A model generated the notes under the pieces. That model had not been told where the DNA came from. It ran no database searches and was given only the letters and a program-made list of their open reading frames with translations. From assembly GCF_001619985.1 (NCBI RefSeq), contig NW_017264195.1, positions 1,364,001-1,428,000 on the forward strand: a stretch of DNA of 64,000 nt, read 5' to 3'. The translations under genes were made by a program, and so were the position numbers. Of this stretch, positions 21,014 through 32,740 are shown piece after piece. This DNA comes from Xylona heveae TC161 (taxonomy: Eukaryota > Ascomycota > Xylonomycetes > Xylonales > Xylonaceae). Each line of letters starts with the position of its first letter. The first letter of the stretch is position 1.

Positions 21014-24000
21014 TTACGAAACAATGGTGCGCTCGTTGAAAATATCTGCAAGCAGATCCTCGATGCAGGTCTGCACATCCGGTGGACCCATGTGATAGGT
21101 GCTTTCAAATTCGTAAATGCTCAATTGGCGGAAAAAGGGCCGCAGAACCTTCGCAAGAAGGTCGTCTTTCGGCATGTCTTCGAAGCTGCTCGATTTTAAA
21201 AGCGGTCGTCGACTGTCACGAATTGAATGACTTGACCCGATACTCGCATGGCCAGCATGCGCATTGGAAGTTGATGTCGAATCAAGCTCCTCGGAGACCT
21301 CATCAACGAGACCAGTGGCATGCCAGTTCTCCGGGCGATAAACAGCATCAATCGTATCAGTGATGAACAAAAATTCGTGAAGCTGAAACTCGTCTGGCGC
21401 AATAGTAAGGAGGGTATCAAGAAGCTTGCAAGCCTGTAGGAGAGAGAAGCTATTGTACGTATCAGACTGTTCACCCGGAAACGCAGACGAGATTGCGTCT
21501 CTCAGTTCTGAGTTGATGAGAGGCCAAAGCGAAGCCAAGTGCACGGCCGAGTTTTTAAGGACGATCGCACGGATCACCATGAAGACTTCGGCACGCGTTG
21601 TAGAGGATGGTGATGATGCGGCAGTGGCGGTCATGAGTTCAGCCAACTTCTCCTCCAAGCTTGGCAAGTTAACGACAAAATTATCATCCTGATTTGCAAC
21701 AAGCAGAGCTGCTATTCGCCGAAGATTTAGCTGCGCCTTGCGATCAGCTTCTTGGCGGGCCGAAGACGCCCCGACTCCAAACATTATACCGGCTGCAGTA
21801 GGTGCGGAGATACCTCTGAGTAGTTCTGTCAGACGATCCTGATCACCAAGAGTCCACTGCCGGAGGAGTGACAGCCAATGGCTCTGTACATAGGGCAAAG
21901 GGGTCGAGAAATAACGAGGATCATTGAAAGCATCCGCAACATCCTTTCTCCAACTTTTTGACGCATTTGCCAGTTTTGATAGCTGGTAAAGTAGATCCAG
22001 CACACATTTGGTGACAGTAAAAGGGAACGTCTTGGCCCTAAATATCGGCGCGATGACATTCGTGGAGATAATTGAGGCTACTGTGGCTATTCGATCCGGT
22101 TCAACCACGACCTTGGGTAAATGGGGCATAGTGGTTGATAATATTCCAATCACATCATCGTATCGCGCTGCCTTCTTCTCAGCGGATTGTTCAGAGCCTT
22201 CCTTGGTCGCAGCCACGGTTTCTGTCATAATTGGCGGCGGAGAATCTTGGGAAATTGATACAGGCTTAGTCGCGAAGGTTGCAGAAAGAAGGCGGACGAA
22301 CAGTTCCTGTACGTTCATCAGTTAAACCATTAGCTTCGACGACAAGCGCTTACTTACTCCTAACTCTTTCCGCATCTTGCGCTGTTCTCCAAAATTTGTT
22401 TCATCCACTTTTTCACCAAGGATACTCATGAATTCTAGCAGCCTAGGAAGGGTGTGCCGATGTGGGAAAGGGTTCGAGAGGACATCCCGCAGGAACGTTA
22501 CACAGTCTGCCCATATCTCGTCCATTGCGTCCTCTTCTAGAGAACGGGCGTAATCGACAAGAAAATCGACCATATCAGGACCTGACAAATTTGATGTGAG
22601 ACTAGATTTGCGAAGGGGGTCGAGGGCACCAGGGTTCGTCCTGCTGTAAATGGCATTGAAGATTGCGGGAATCGTGTTTTTCGGCCGTGAGCCGTCCAGG
22701 ACATGGAGCAGCTGAATAATTCGAGAATTATTAGCGTTGCCTGCTGCTACTCTTGAATCGCGCCAGATGACTACAAGCGTCTCCAAACATTCAAGCTCCT
22801 CGGCCGAGAAGAGGTGTTCTAAAATTCTTCTCGCGCGGTTACGCACTCTCAATGAGGTAAATGCGAATGATGCTGGAGGGTTGAGAATATCAGCGGAGCC
22901 TTCCGACGTCACATTCTCCCACGACCATATCTCGTAGCATATTCGGACGCTGTCTTGAAATGAGAGTACTATCGTTAAACGATCATTAGTGGACGCACTG
23001 CGTGCTTGGTTTGCCTCACTCGTAAAGACACCAGATACCATATTTCCAAAAAAGCCCTGCTGCTGGTCCGGGCTTTTGACATTGACACTTTTTGCCTCGT
23101 CAATCACCAATCGTTGGTGGGCTGTTGCCAGAACTTGTTCCAAGCCATTCAAAAAGGCAATCACTGCGGAGTCCGGTGAAAATTCCTGGACGGCTCTCTT
23201 GTTTCTGAAGCTAGCTTTCAGCACCTGGAACGTATTATTGGCTTGGGCACAGAGACACCCCACTAGAGGTAATAGAACTTGATAGATCGTGTCCGTAAAA
23301 AGCGGGATACATGCTGCAAGAAAGTTTACCCAGTTATCCAGAATCAACCGCCCTGACGGCGACGAGAGTCCTTTCTGAATGCATCCTATGAGGTCTCGAC
23401 ACAGGTCAGGGTCGATGGATCGTGGTGAGGGCATGTCAATTTGCTCTGCAGAGGTGGACAATCGTGACAGCCTCCTCTCTTCTTTTGACACGGACTTACG
23501 TTGTGTCACATGTTCGTTGGACGTGGAGGTGAGGAATCTTAGTTTTAATGCAGCCAGAAGGGCGTCCATGAGCGATTTCTGAAGGAACGTTTCTTCGCCA
23601 TCAAGAACGGAGAGGAGTCTCCCCATCAGAAATTGCTCGACTTCAAGCTGATCAAAAACGCTGGGCCCACTAGGGCCAAGCATGAGTTGCTCCAATACCG
23701 CTACCGTTGAGCTAAAAATCTCGGATCCTCTTGCTTGCTTTTTCTTGTCTTTTACCGGCTCGTAGTCTTCGAGGATCTGAACACAAGTCTGGACAATAAC
23801 TGTCTGCAGATTGATACCACTTGCTTGGGCTGTTGACATGAAATAGTTAGAGAGAGTATATACGAGATATGCTAATCAATGATATGGCACTTACTTGCAG
23901 AATCTTTTCCTTGTCCGGCTTCAACCGCCCCTGATATGAATCTATGGTTCAAAGCCTGAGAAGCATTTTCGGGAGCCAGTCTTAATACCTTTAGCAATGT

Positions 24001-27000
24001 GTCTAAATAGTATAGAGAAGTTTCGAAATCACACTGCGCTCCAAACTCGCCCTCGCCTAAACCTGAGCTGGCGATCGTCGACCGCTCCGCCCAAGTTGTC
24101 TGGAGCTTTGAGAGGATGAGCACAAGAATTCTTAGGAAAGTTAGTCCGGTTATTTCGAGATCAGGTAGAACTGTCGAACGAGATCGAGATACTTTACTTA
24201 CTTGTCGATGCTAAGGAGCGTTTGGAGCCAACTCCTGACGAACATGAAATTCCCAATTTCTTTCTCGGAAAGACCATCCAGGAGCAGGAACAATGGCCGA
24301 GTGAGCATTGTCTCAAAATTTCCCGCTGCTACTCTGCTTGGTCGCCGATCACCTTCAGACGCAGTTGCAGGAAGCGCCTGCCCACTTTCGGGTTGTACTT
24401 GTACGCTGTGAGTCCAAAGTACCGCAAATCTGTTGGCGGTGTTCATGTCATGCTCTTCGTAAGCTTCAGCCTTTGAGCCGTGTATCACGAGCCGAGAAAT
24501 AACTGCCTCAACCTGACGCTCCATCGGAGTCAGAGATTCGAGATGCCAAAGACATCGAACGGTCTCAACGTGGTATTTCGGTTGGGCCGGAGACAGCAGA
24601 TCCCACGCTCGTTGCACAAGTGGATCCACCAGCTTGGTGATTTGGCCTTCCAAGTCATGGCCGGGATTACCAGATGACAAAAGAGCTGAGGTGACGGTTA
24701 TTAGAGCAGAGAAGATTGAGTACGACAGGTCAATGTCTGAAATATCATTTGATGATTGCAAAGCGAATTGGAATGCTTCAAAAAGCTCATTCCGATCGAT
24801 CGACTCTGGCCGGGGGAGTTTGTTTAACATTGCCACAAAGAGCTTTGTTCGGTACTCGATAGATGAAGCTGACTGCGAGCGAAGACCCCGAGACAATGAC
24901 CCGGAGACCTCATATAGAAGCAACTCGCCAACCTCCTTTGCTGGGAAAGGCGGGTTTGAAATGTCGAGATTTCCTTGTGCCTGAACATAGAATCGTCTAA
25001 TCTTCCCTAACAGCTCGCCAGGCTTGGAGATAGACGGCTGGCTTGGTCGTCGAGGAGTAGTGGACAGTTCAGTAGCAGTACTTACGAGAAAGGCCCGCTT
25101 CGGAATCATTTCCATTAGATGGTTGGCGATACTCAAAGCTTGGCTTAGAATCCGCTCTTCAGAATCGGAATTCCCTGATGATTGTTTCACATCTCGCGAC
25201 CTGACCAATGCTAATAGGGCAAGAGTCACCAAAGGCATATGAACGATCAGCATCTCTTCTTCCCTGATGTTGAAGTGATTAACAATAAAGTCCACAAGAT
25301 CAAGCTTTTCTTGTCTTATACGAGCGTTCAATGAGGTATCATTCAAGGCAGCTGTAACCAGACCAAAAATCTCGCCCCATATCAAGCCACTTTCCACACC
25401 GTCGAAAAAAACACTAGCACTTCTGAGTACTTCAGAAAAATTATCATATGAGGTTGCAATATGCTCATAGGATCGAACATTCTCCAGCGCAGGGAGAAAG
25501 ATTGCTGGTATCAGCAGCTCGCCAACTTCCCAGCGATCCATTAGAGACAAGCATATTTTGAAAGGTCGAGCTCTTTCCCCAGGCGCTTTTATTGGACGAT
25601 CGACAAGTGCCCTGAGGCTCCGAATCAGCGGCTGAAGCCCGAACTTTTTCAAATAGTGGGCGTGATCAGGTCTGATATTAGTATCGCCAGACGACGGCGT
25701 ATCAGGTACACGGTCATTCTCCGAGGTAGAGGATGATTCAGGTCCTAGGAGCCAGACCCATAATCGCCGATTCAAGCTCATGTCTCTGCGAGCGACCACG
25801 CCCGCCGCAGCCCCAACTAGTTTCTCCAGGTCTGCCGGGTTTGCCTTGCTTTGCAAAACCGATGAATCTAGCGGCAGATGTGTTACCAGTAAGTCCAGGA
25901 ACCCTCTTTGGATGAGGATATTTTCGTCGGATAAGCCTGTTATGAAGCATCTGATCAAAAGGCCTGGCTCCGGGGACACAACATCTTCTACTGATGAAGG
26001 GCTTTCTACAGAGTCGACCCCATTTCCTTCAATGGATGTGTCCGACTGCACTGATCCGCGACGAGGGTCGACTCCGAGTTTCGGTAGCCGTCTGGCAAGA
26101 AAGGCCAGTGCACCTTGCCTCCTGCTTGGGCCCGTAATAGACGATAAGAAGAAGCATTGCCAGAAGTATGAATCGCCAGTTCCGTAGATCTTGTCCAACG
26201 TGATCGTCTCCTTGTCTCTGAGGGCATCTCGGAACCCGTCTAGAATTCGAAATGTGCGCTCAAAATCTTCGCTGGTCTCTTCTTCTAAGCCAGGAAGCAG
26301 GGAGAGAATGATTGCTTTCAGGGCAGGACGGAGGGCAGTTTTATCAAGTCTAAGTACGTGTTCTTCCAGGAGCGATAGAAACGCGGGCCGAACGGAAAGA
26401 GAGGCGAATGACAAGGTCGGAGTCAATCCTGGAAGATACTGGGGCAGGTCGCGGGCTAGGTGTTCTCTCTGCAGTTTGCGCAGCATTAGTGACATTCCAC
26501 TAGTGGTAAGTCCTGCAGAGTCTTGTACATACGCCAATTGTGGAGAATATGAATGCGTAGACGTCTAGAGCTTTTTGATGCACGCCGGACGGCAGGGAAG
26601 GGTTCATGCATTGTGCCAGGCGCTTAGCAACAATCGTCTTATGAGGAATTACGGTGATATTAGGAGGATGTGTTTGCAGAGCCTAAAGTTCAATGCATCA
26701 GCTTCTGTCAAGTTAGGAGGGACTAGTTGATGCTGACTTTGAGCAGGCGGCCTAGGAATGAAATGTAGTCTGCCCATTCTTGCAAAGCAGTCTCAAATAA
26801 TGCTAACACACGAGCTACATTGGAGGCATATCTTCGATATGATTTGTCCTTTTTGAGTTCCTCTAAAGACGCACGAGCAAGTCAATTGCTGTCCAATTCT
26901 TTTGAAAGTTTCTGAATAAATAAGAATTGTAACGTACCCTCTTCAACTCTGGACTGAGCCAGATGGTTTATAGGGGAGGATCGACCAGAGCTTGCTGGGG

Positions 27001-27037
27001 AGACAGACCGTGGTCTGAAGCCAGGCTCGAGACTCAT
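21014..27037 (-). CDS. dopA: DOP1/Dopey family protein (DopA)
   Basis: Seven exons (27037-26938, 26862-26738, 26682-26533, 26468-24202, 24130-23895, 23829-22358, 22306-21014) encode 1880 residues, a normal size for fungal Dop1. This is a large peripheral protein of the trans-Golgi/endosome that works with Mon2 and the flippase Neo1 in recycling; in Aspergillus it is needed for normal development. The Dopey N-terminal domain is clear: KKDKSYRRYASNVAR, QEWADYISFLGRLLKALQ, HQKALDVYAFIFSTIG, ARDLPQYLPGLTPTLSFASL. Intron 2 has a weak donor (GTCAGC) and intron 3 is hidden in an open frame, yet both splices restore family sequence. The rest is helical-repeat-like, with leucine-rich C-terminal helices ending CIEDLLADIFNERTIVS. 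It shares a 296-bp promoter region with MON1. Confidence 0.94.
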
Positions 27038-27333
27038 CGCGTCTCACAATTCAAGAGTCGACACTCGTTACATCTAGAACTAATTGACAGCAGTTTGCAT
27101 ATCGTTATATCCTTTCTGGGGAGCTTCACGCGTCAGTGTGGCTGTTCATGTTGTGGTCACTTGTCCTTCGCGGTTTTAGTTGTCCTCGTCTGCCGTACTA
27201 ATCTATCAAGATAACCGTCATAGTTTCTTCCCCAGATCTCCCCTGTCGAACCACAACAAAGTGCTCAGTACCTTCGAATAGAGGACGTGAGTCCGAGCGA
27301 CTTGCTCTGCTAAGAGAGGGGATACATGGCCTA
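27038..27333. promoter_or_regulatory. Shared DOP1/MON1 promoter region
   Basis: A 296-bp spacer between two divergent membrane-traffic genes. No other gene seen. Core promoters for both directions must fit here together with both leaders. Confidence 0.65.
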
Positions 27334-29662
27334 ATGGAGGAGTCTAAAGAAAGCCAGAAAGAGTCTGGTCAAGCCGGCAATGGACAGCCATCCCCGGAGA
27401 GCTCCAAGCCGAGGACGCCAGAGCAGGAAGCTAGAATACCAGGTAATGGGGGAAATGGCAGCTCTGGGACAAATGTTGAGGGGCGTGAAGAGGCACAAGA
27501 CAATGCTTTAGTTGCAGAGACAATTTCACGTACGGTTCACAGCAAAGATTCATCTGAAATTGACCGAGAGTCATCTGCCGAGACCCCTCCACCATTACCT
27601 CCCCGGCCAGTAAATCTGGAATCAACTGATGCGCAGAATACCTTGCATCTGTCTGGAAAGCAAGCCCGGCCCAAGTTACAATCACATCCGACGACTGCAG
27701 TGTCATTAACCGACATTAGCACGCAGGTAAACAATGAAGGAATTCGGGAGACGTATCCCAGCACCACTGGAGGCCTTACTTCCCCGCTGTCAGTCGCCAG
27801 TCAATTCAACAATCGGTTCGGGAGTCCAAAGAGCAGTGAAACAGAAGATACTGCTAGCATCAAGAGCTATGTCCCTACATTGGAGACGGGCGGAGATGTG
27901 GAAAGTCTACTTGGAGAGGTCCTGGGGAATGGGCAGCAAGACCCCGCCTGGAGGTTTATGACCGCTCAGGGCGAGAACCAGAACGCTGCCGATGAACTTC
28001 TGCCCGAAGATGCAGCGTTTGAGAAGGATTTTCAGAAGGAGTTCAAAGAGCTTGAAGCGATCAATGCAGAGGGCACAAATGAAGGTGGGTTTTACCGTCT
28101 ACTGCGTTGCGATGGATCCGTACTTATAGTTTATCATAGAGGCTGTTCTAGACGCATGGACATCACGAATGAAGCATTTTCTCATCTTATCTGCTGCCGG
28201 CAAACCCATTTATAGTCGACATGGAGACGATAACATTACATCGGGCTACATTGGAATCATACAGACGATCATTTCCTTTTACCAAAACGCAGACGACACG
28301 CTGAAAAGCTTCACCGCGGGTGATGTTAAATTTGTTGTGCTCTCAAAGACTTCATTGTATCTAGTCGCTATCAGCCGGCTGGGAGAAAGCGATGGACAGC
28401 TCCGAGCGCAATTGGAAGCGCTTTATATGCAGATTTTGTCGACATTGACACTTCCACGGCTGCAAACCATATTTTCAAACCGGCCTTCTTCTGATCTGCG
28501 GAGGCCGCTTTCGGGCACGGAGCCATTGCTCTCTGCTTTGGCCGATACTTTTACTCGTGGCTCTCCGCCAACACTCTTATCCGCACTCGAATGTCTGAGA
28601 CTCCGAAAATCGCATCGACAAGTGATTGACCAGACATTGCTCAAAACGCGGACCGAGAATCTCTTGTACGGATTAATTGTGGCAGGTGGACGGCTCGTCA
28701 GTGTCGTTCGGCCCAAGAAGCATTCTCTCCATCCTAGCGATCTGCAGCTGATTTTCAACATGCTCTTTGAGACAGAAGGGGTAAAGACTGCTGGCGGTGA
28801 GAATTGGATACCCCTTTGTCTGCCAGGCTTCAACAATACTGGATTTTTGTACATGTACGTGAGCTTCTTGAGCGCAAAGGAAGACGAGAACGAGGATGAG
28901 AGTCAAAGGCCAAGCACATCGTCTTCCTTCAACAAGGAAGAAGAGGTAGCTGTTTTGCTCATCAGTCCCAAAAAGGAGAGTTTCTACGAAATGCAGCAAA
29001 TGCGTGATGACGTTGTTGAGGTGAGTGTTCCTTTCGAATTCTATACCTGATGGACGACAGTCCATTTACTTGTCAATCTAGCAACTTCAAAAGAATGGCA
29101 GCATGGACTTGATCAAGGCAGCCGTCCGTCGAGGACGACCTCATGTGACCGATGTGGTCCCAGGCACTGTACTGCGTCACTTTTTGTACAAGTCAAAAGC
29201 AAATGTTCAATTTGCTATGCCATCATTTGAGCCGCATTTCAAAGGCTTAGTCGCTCGACGAAAGTATGTTTCTTTGAATGGTTTAAGAACTTGATGCTTA
29301 CGCGACTTGTAGGCTTTTATCGATATATCATACATTACATGCCAATGTGCATTCCAAAATCTCCCATCTCAAAGTCCATTACTGCGTCAGCCGGGACTCG
29401 ATTTCACTCGCGTGGACAACACCTCTTTTTGAGCTGTACTGTGTTGCCGGCCCGTCTGCGAGTCGCGGTGCTCTCGCGCAAAGCGCAAACAAGGTTGTCC
29501 AATGGGCTCGAAAGGAGGAGGAGCGAATATTTATCATCGGAGGAGCTGTACGTACTTTTCAAAGATTTTTGTCAATTCTTCCTCTTGGTCCTCTGTTATT
29601 TTGCCCTTTACTTCCTGATCTTCCTTTCATCTTCACTCGCTAATCACTTGCAGGTATTCTAA
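27334..29662 (+). CDS. mon1: MON1, vacuolar fusion protein
   Basis: Five exons (27334-28084, 28140-29020, 29082-29263, 29313-29547, 29654-29662) encode 685 residues. Mon1 pairs with Ccz1 as the guanine-nucleotide exchange factor of Rab7/Ypt7 on late endosomes, autophagosomes and vacuoles. The first ~250 residues are disordered, with a proline run (PPPLPPRP). Three longin-like domains follow: [60 protein letters not shown], then [21 protein letters not shown]. The C-terminal part reads [17 protein letters not shown]-type sequence and IFIIGGA. The last exon is only 9 nt (Val-Phe-stop), but it is supported by the CACTTGCAG acceptor and by family ends in GGAVF or similar. All five exons join in phase. 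Confidence 0.94.
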
Positions 29663-29794
29663 CATCTTTCGTCCTTACTAATTTCATCGCGCACATTCGC
29701 ATCCTGCGTTGTGTTGCATATATCTCGGCAAACCAGGCGTTTGGCAGGCGGGCGGTTCTCCTGGCTTTTATATCCCATGGCACGTTTGTCATTT

Positions 29795-29843
<49 letters not shown>

Positions 29844-30067
29844 TTTTTTTTTCTTATATATGCATTGGTCATCTGTCGCATATCATCGCATCTTTCTCCT
29901 ACTTCTCACACAAGTATTGCTCAGTTATATTCTCAATCTGGCACAGATAGACTTTCTACAAGAATATATATCTTTTTACCAGTGTATTGTATTTATGTTT
30001 GTATTCGTATATTGACAGCCAAATTCCACCCAAGTATCTCGTCTGATTAATCCTCTTCTCTCTTGGC
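29663..30067. other. 3' region of MON1 with a T46 run
   Basis: Spacer between converging MON1 and NIF3-like genes. It holds an uninterrupted run of 46 T (29796-29841), one A, then 10 T. No gene seen. Confidence 0.7.
29796..29852. repeat. Poly(T) tract
   Basis: T46-A-T10 on the plus strand. No target-site duplication or element body was seen beside it, so I call it a homopolymer rather than a retroposon tail. Confidence 0.9.
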
Positions 30068-30896
30068 TCAGAAGTCTTCCAGTTTGTAAACCTCATACGC
30101 CACCTCTTCATACGGATGCGCGCTACGAACACGTTAGCATATCTCTCCATATCAGCGGATTGTAATAGAATGCGTGATGCGTGACGCATGATGTCAGTTG
30201 CAAGTGTAAGTGTCATATCCAGCAATTCCCCAATGCTGTTCAATCGTCCCTCTAGAATGACAAACAAACGCGCCAAACCAAATTACTTTTTCTTATCTTT
30301 TTTTTTTCCTTTTCTTTCCTTTTTCTTTTTATTTCCTTCTCTCTTTTTTACTGTTTCTCTTTTCTTTTCTTTTTCTCCTTCTTTTTTCACGACATTGAGA
30401 TGTAAATTCAGAATAGAAGAATCGAATAAATGAATGAACGAATGAATGAAGAAAAGAAGTGCAGAAAGAAAAAAGGGGGAGAGAGAGAACGAATGAATGA
30501 AACTATTAAAAAAAAAAAAAGAAACAAAAAAGTGATTGGGCGAATAGGACTATTATACTCATACCTCTTCAACGCATCAACCGCCTGACGAACCACATCC
30601 GTCCCCACACACAGCGTCTCGACACGCATCTCCTCGACTTTCTCCAGTACGCCGCGCGCCCCGATATTCGGATTCGCCGTGTCGCCCGGCATGAACTGCC
30701 CGATGCCCGGGATCTCGAAGCAGACCTGCGTGTAGTTCCCCGGACCAGGGTACCGGCCTGCACCGGCACTAAAGATGGCGGCTTTGCATGCTGCCAGGCT
30801 GGTATGTGGGACGGTGAAGACGAGCTTGTATTTTGCGACTGCTGCGGCTGCGGCAGTTGCAGAGCTGGCGAGTTTGGCGGCGGATGGAGCGGACAT
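30068..30896 (-). CDS. Small NIF3/YqfO-like domain protein
   Basis: Two exons (30896-30565 and 30122-30068) encode 128 residues. The sequence KYKLVFTVPHTSLAACKAAI, GAGRYPGPGNYTQVCFEIPG, GQFMPGDTANPNIG and, after the splice, ALKSAHPYEEVAYEVYKLED is the compact ferredoxin-like domain found inside NIF3/YqfO proteins and as a stand-alone protein in fungi. Its biochemical role is unknown. The N-terminus is Ala-rich (20 residues) and could be a weak targeting sequence. The 442-nt intron is long for this genome; its inside is purine/pyrimidine-biased simple sequence. The splice is supported by donor GTATGA, branch-like GCTAAC, acceptor GTAG, and by restoring the HPYEE motif. Confidence 0.9.
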
Positions 30897-31026
30897 TATT
30901 TTTTTTGTGGTCCCCTTTGTCTTTCGTTGTTTTTCGTTGTTTTCGCTGCGGATAGTGATATTGTGAGAGCGGTTGGAGTGGTTGTTGTATTGTTTTGTTG
31001 TGTTGGAGGTGTAGTTATGTAGAGAC

Positions 31027-31120
31027 GGTAGGTAGGTAGGTAGGTAGGTAGACGGATAGATGGTGGTTGGGTAAGTAGGTAGGGTTGTAGGTAGGTAGGT
31101 AGGTAGGTAGGTAGGTAGGC
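31027..31120. repeat. (GTAG)n microsatellite in two blocks
   Basis: GGTA/GTAG tetranucleotide units run at 31027-31051 and 31087-31120, with a degenerate stretch between them. It lies 130-225 bp upstream of the NIF3-like start codon. Confidence 0.95.
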
Positions 31121-31334
31121 AGGCACAATATCTGACAAGAATGCAAATATGAGGTTCGACAACAGGATATCTCACGGGCTCGAGTCCTTGACGTGGGTTT
31201 AAATACAATTACATGAGTCACCTACAAAGACTACAACAAGCGCGGAAGATCCTGTTAGGGTCTTGGGTCTTGGGTCTTGGGTCTCGTCTTACGTATCAAA
31301 AATGAAAAATCTGAAGAGATAAAGTGCAAGTCTT

Positions 31335-31708
31335 GATCGCTATGGGAAAGATTTGACGTACAGTGTGTTACGGCGTCGTATATAACTCGGGGTGGATATG
31401 GAAACAATTACGGGCGGGTATAGAAATAGATAAGACGAGAGAATCTTGATCCCTATGGGAAGGATTTAACGTTCCGCTGCCCCTCTGTACTCCCGAGGCC
31501 CGCTAACAGTAACGTGGATCTCTAGAGTTAAGGTATGGTTCGTAACGAGAACATAGGCAGCGATAACGGCTGATCGCTATGGGAAAGAATTAACGTTTAG
31601 TGGGCCTAATTTACGGCACACGACTAAAGTGCCCCGCTGTTATGGCTCTGAAAGGGGGGAATATGGGTATAAGATAAGAAGTTATCGCTATGGGAAGGAT
31701 TTAACGTT
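31335..31708. repeat. Four spaced copies of a ~25-nt motif
   Basis: Copies at 31335-31359, 31448-31473, 31572-31597 and 31682-31708 share the core CTATGGGAARGATTTAACGT with one or two changes each. Their spacing is 113, 124 and 111 bp. The sequence between them is diverged, with only faint similarity, so either an old ~115-bp tandem repeat has decayed around a conserved core or these are spaced protein-binding sites. Confidence 0.85.
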
Positions 31709-32740
31709 GAGGGGTACTTTGGATGGGGACCTACACTATGGGAATGTCCCCAACTGGAGCAGGGTCATTTGGAGTTGCTGTGCCTTGATATGTCCAGCTG
31801 CTAACGGGCTGGGCTCACTCGTACCTGGGCCTGCTAAATAGAACAAAGGGCGAAACGAAAAGGCGAGGCAAACGGTAGATACAAAGTAACGTCCGTCCAT
31901 CGCTAAAGAATGGTGGACATGCGCGTTTTTCAGGTATAGTATTACTTGAAACTTCACTGGAATGAAAGCCACAGTTGAAGCCGAGCTACGAGGAGGTACA
32001 ATTTTCCAGTTATGTCATAACTGTATGATAACATGATATTGTCAAATGTGGATAAGTCAGTTAAAAGGTGAGATTAAAGCAAAGACAACGCTACATAAAT
32101 GAAAAAGAAGATGAAAAAGAAAAGTAAAATTAAATTAAAAAGGAGATTGGAAAGAGAGAGAGCGGGGGGAAAGAAGAAAAGAAGAAAAGAAGAAAAGGAG
32201 AAACAAGGGTGAATATAACTGGTAAAGTAAGCCAATGCTAAACTTGTGTCTTGAAAACGCCAGCTCAGAATAATATGACAGCATAAGAAAATACTATAGT
32301 CACAGTACTCTAGAAGGAGAATTTTCGAAGTGATTGTAAGAAAGTGGTATAGTGATATGATATAACCAAGGTGTAGCATGTCTAGCTATCTACATGCGCC
32401 GCTATTGCTCTAGCTATCTAAATATATTCTAGTCTAATAGTACAGATATATCATGCTCTTATGAGTCGGAAATCTTGTCTGACGCTTGTCTCCATACCAT
32501 GCAAACAAGAATATCAAAGGAAAGAATAAAAGTAAAGAATAAAAGAAAATAATAAAATAATAAAATAAAAGAAAGGAATGATGATAAATTGAGAATAAAA
32601 TGAGAATCAAAAACAAAAAAAAATGATAAACTGAGAATAAAAAGAGCATAAAAGGACTAAACGCCTTGCGCATTGGAAATAATCATGCGAGCAACACCCA
32701 ACATGCAACATGCTAAATCAGTCTCCAATGCAAGGATTTA

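Larger units (their letters stand above)
30897..32740. other. Repeat-rich intergenic region
   Basis: 1.8 kb between the NIF3-like start (minus) and the DEAH-helicase stop (minus). It holds (GTAG)n blocks, a short GTCTTGG tandem near 31258-31285, a four-copy ~25-nt motif array (31335-31708), and purine-rich runs near 32100-32210 and 32515-32655. No gene was recognised. Confidence 0.65.

Noticed and set aside
29796-29852. Poly(T) as the tail of a retroposed gene or LINE
   Set aside because: No element body or duplicated target site next to it.
31027-31120. CRISPR-like array
   Set aside because: Simple tetranucleotide repeat without spacers; fungus.
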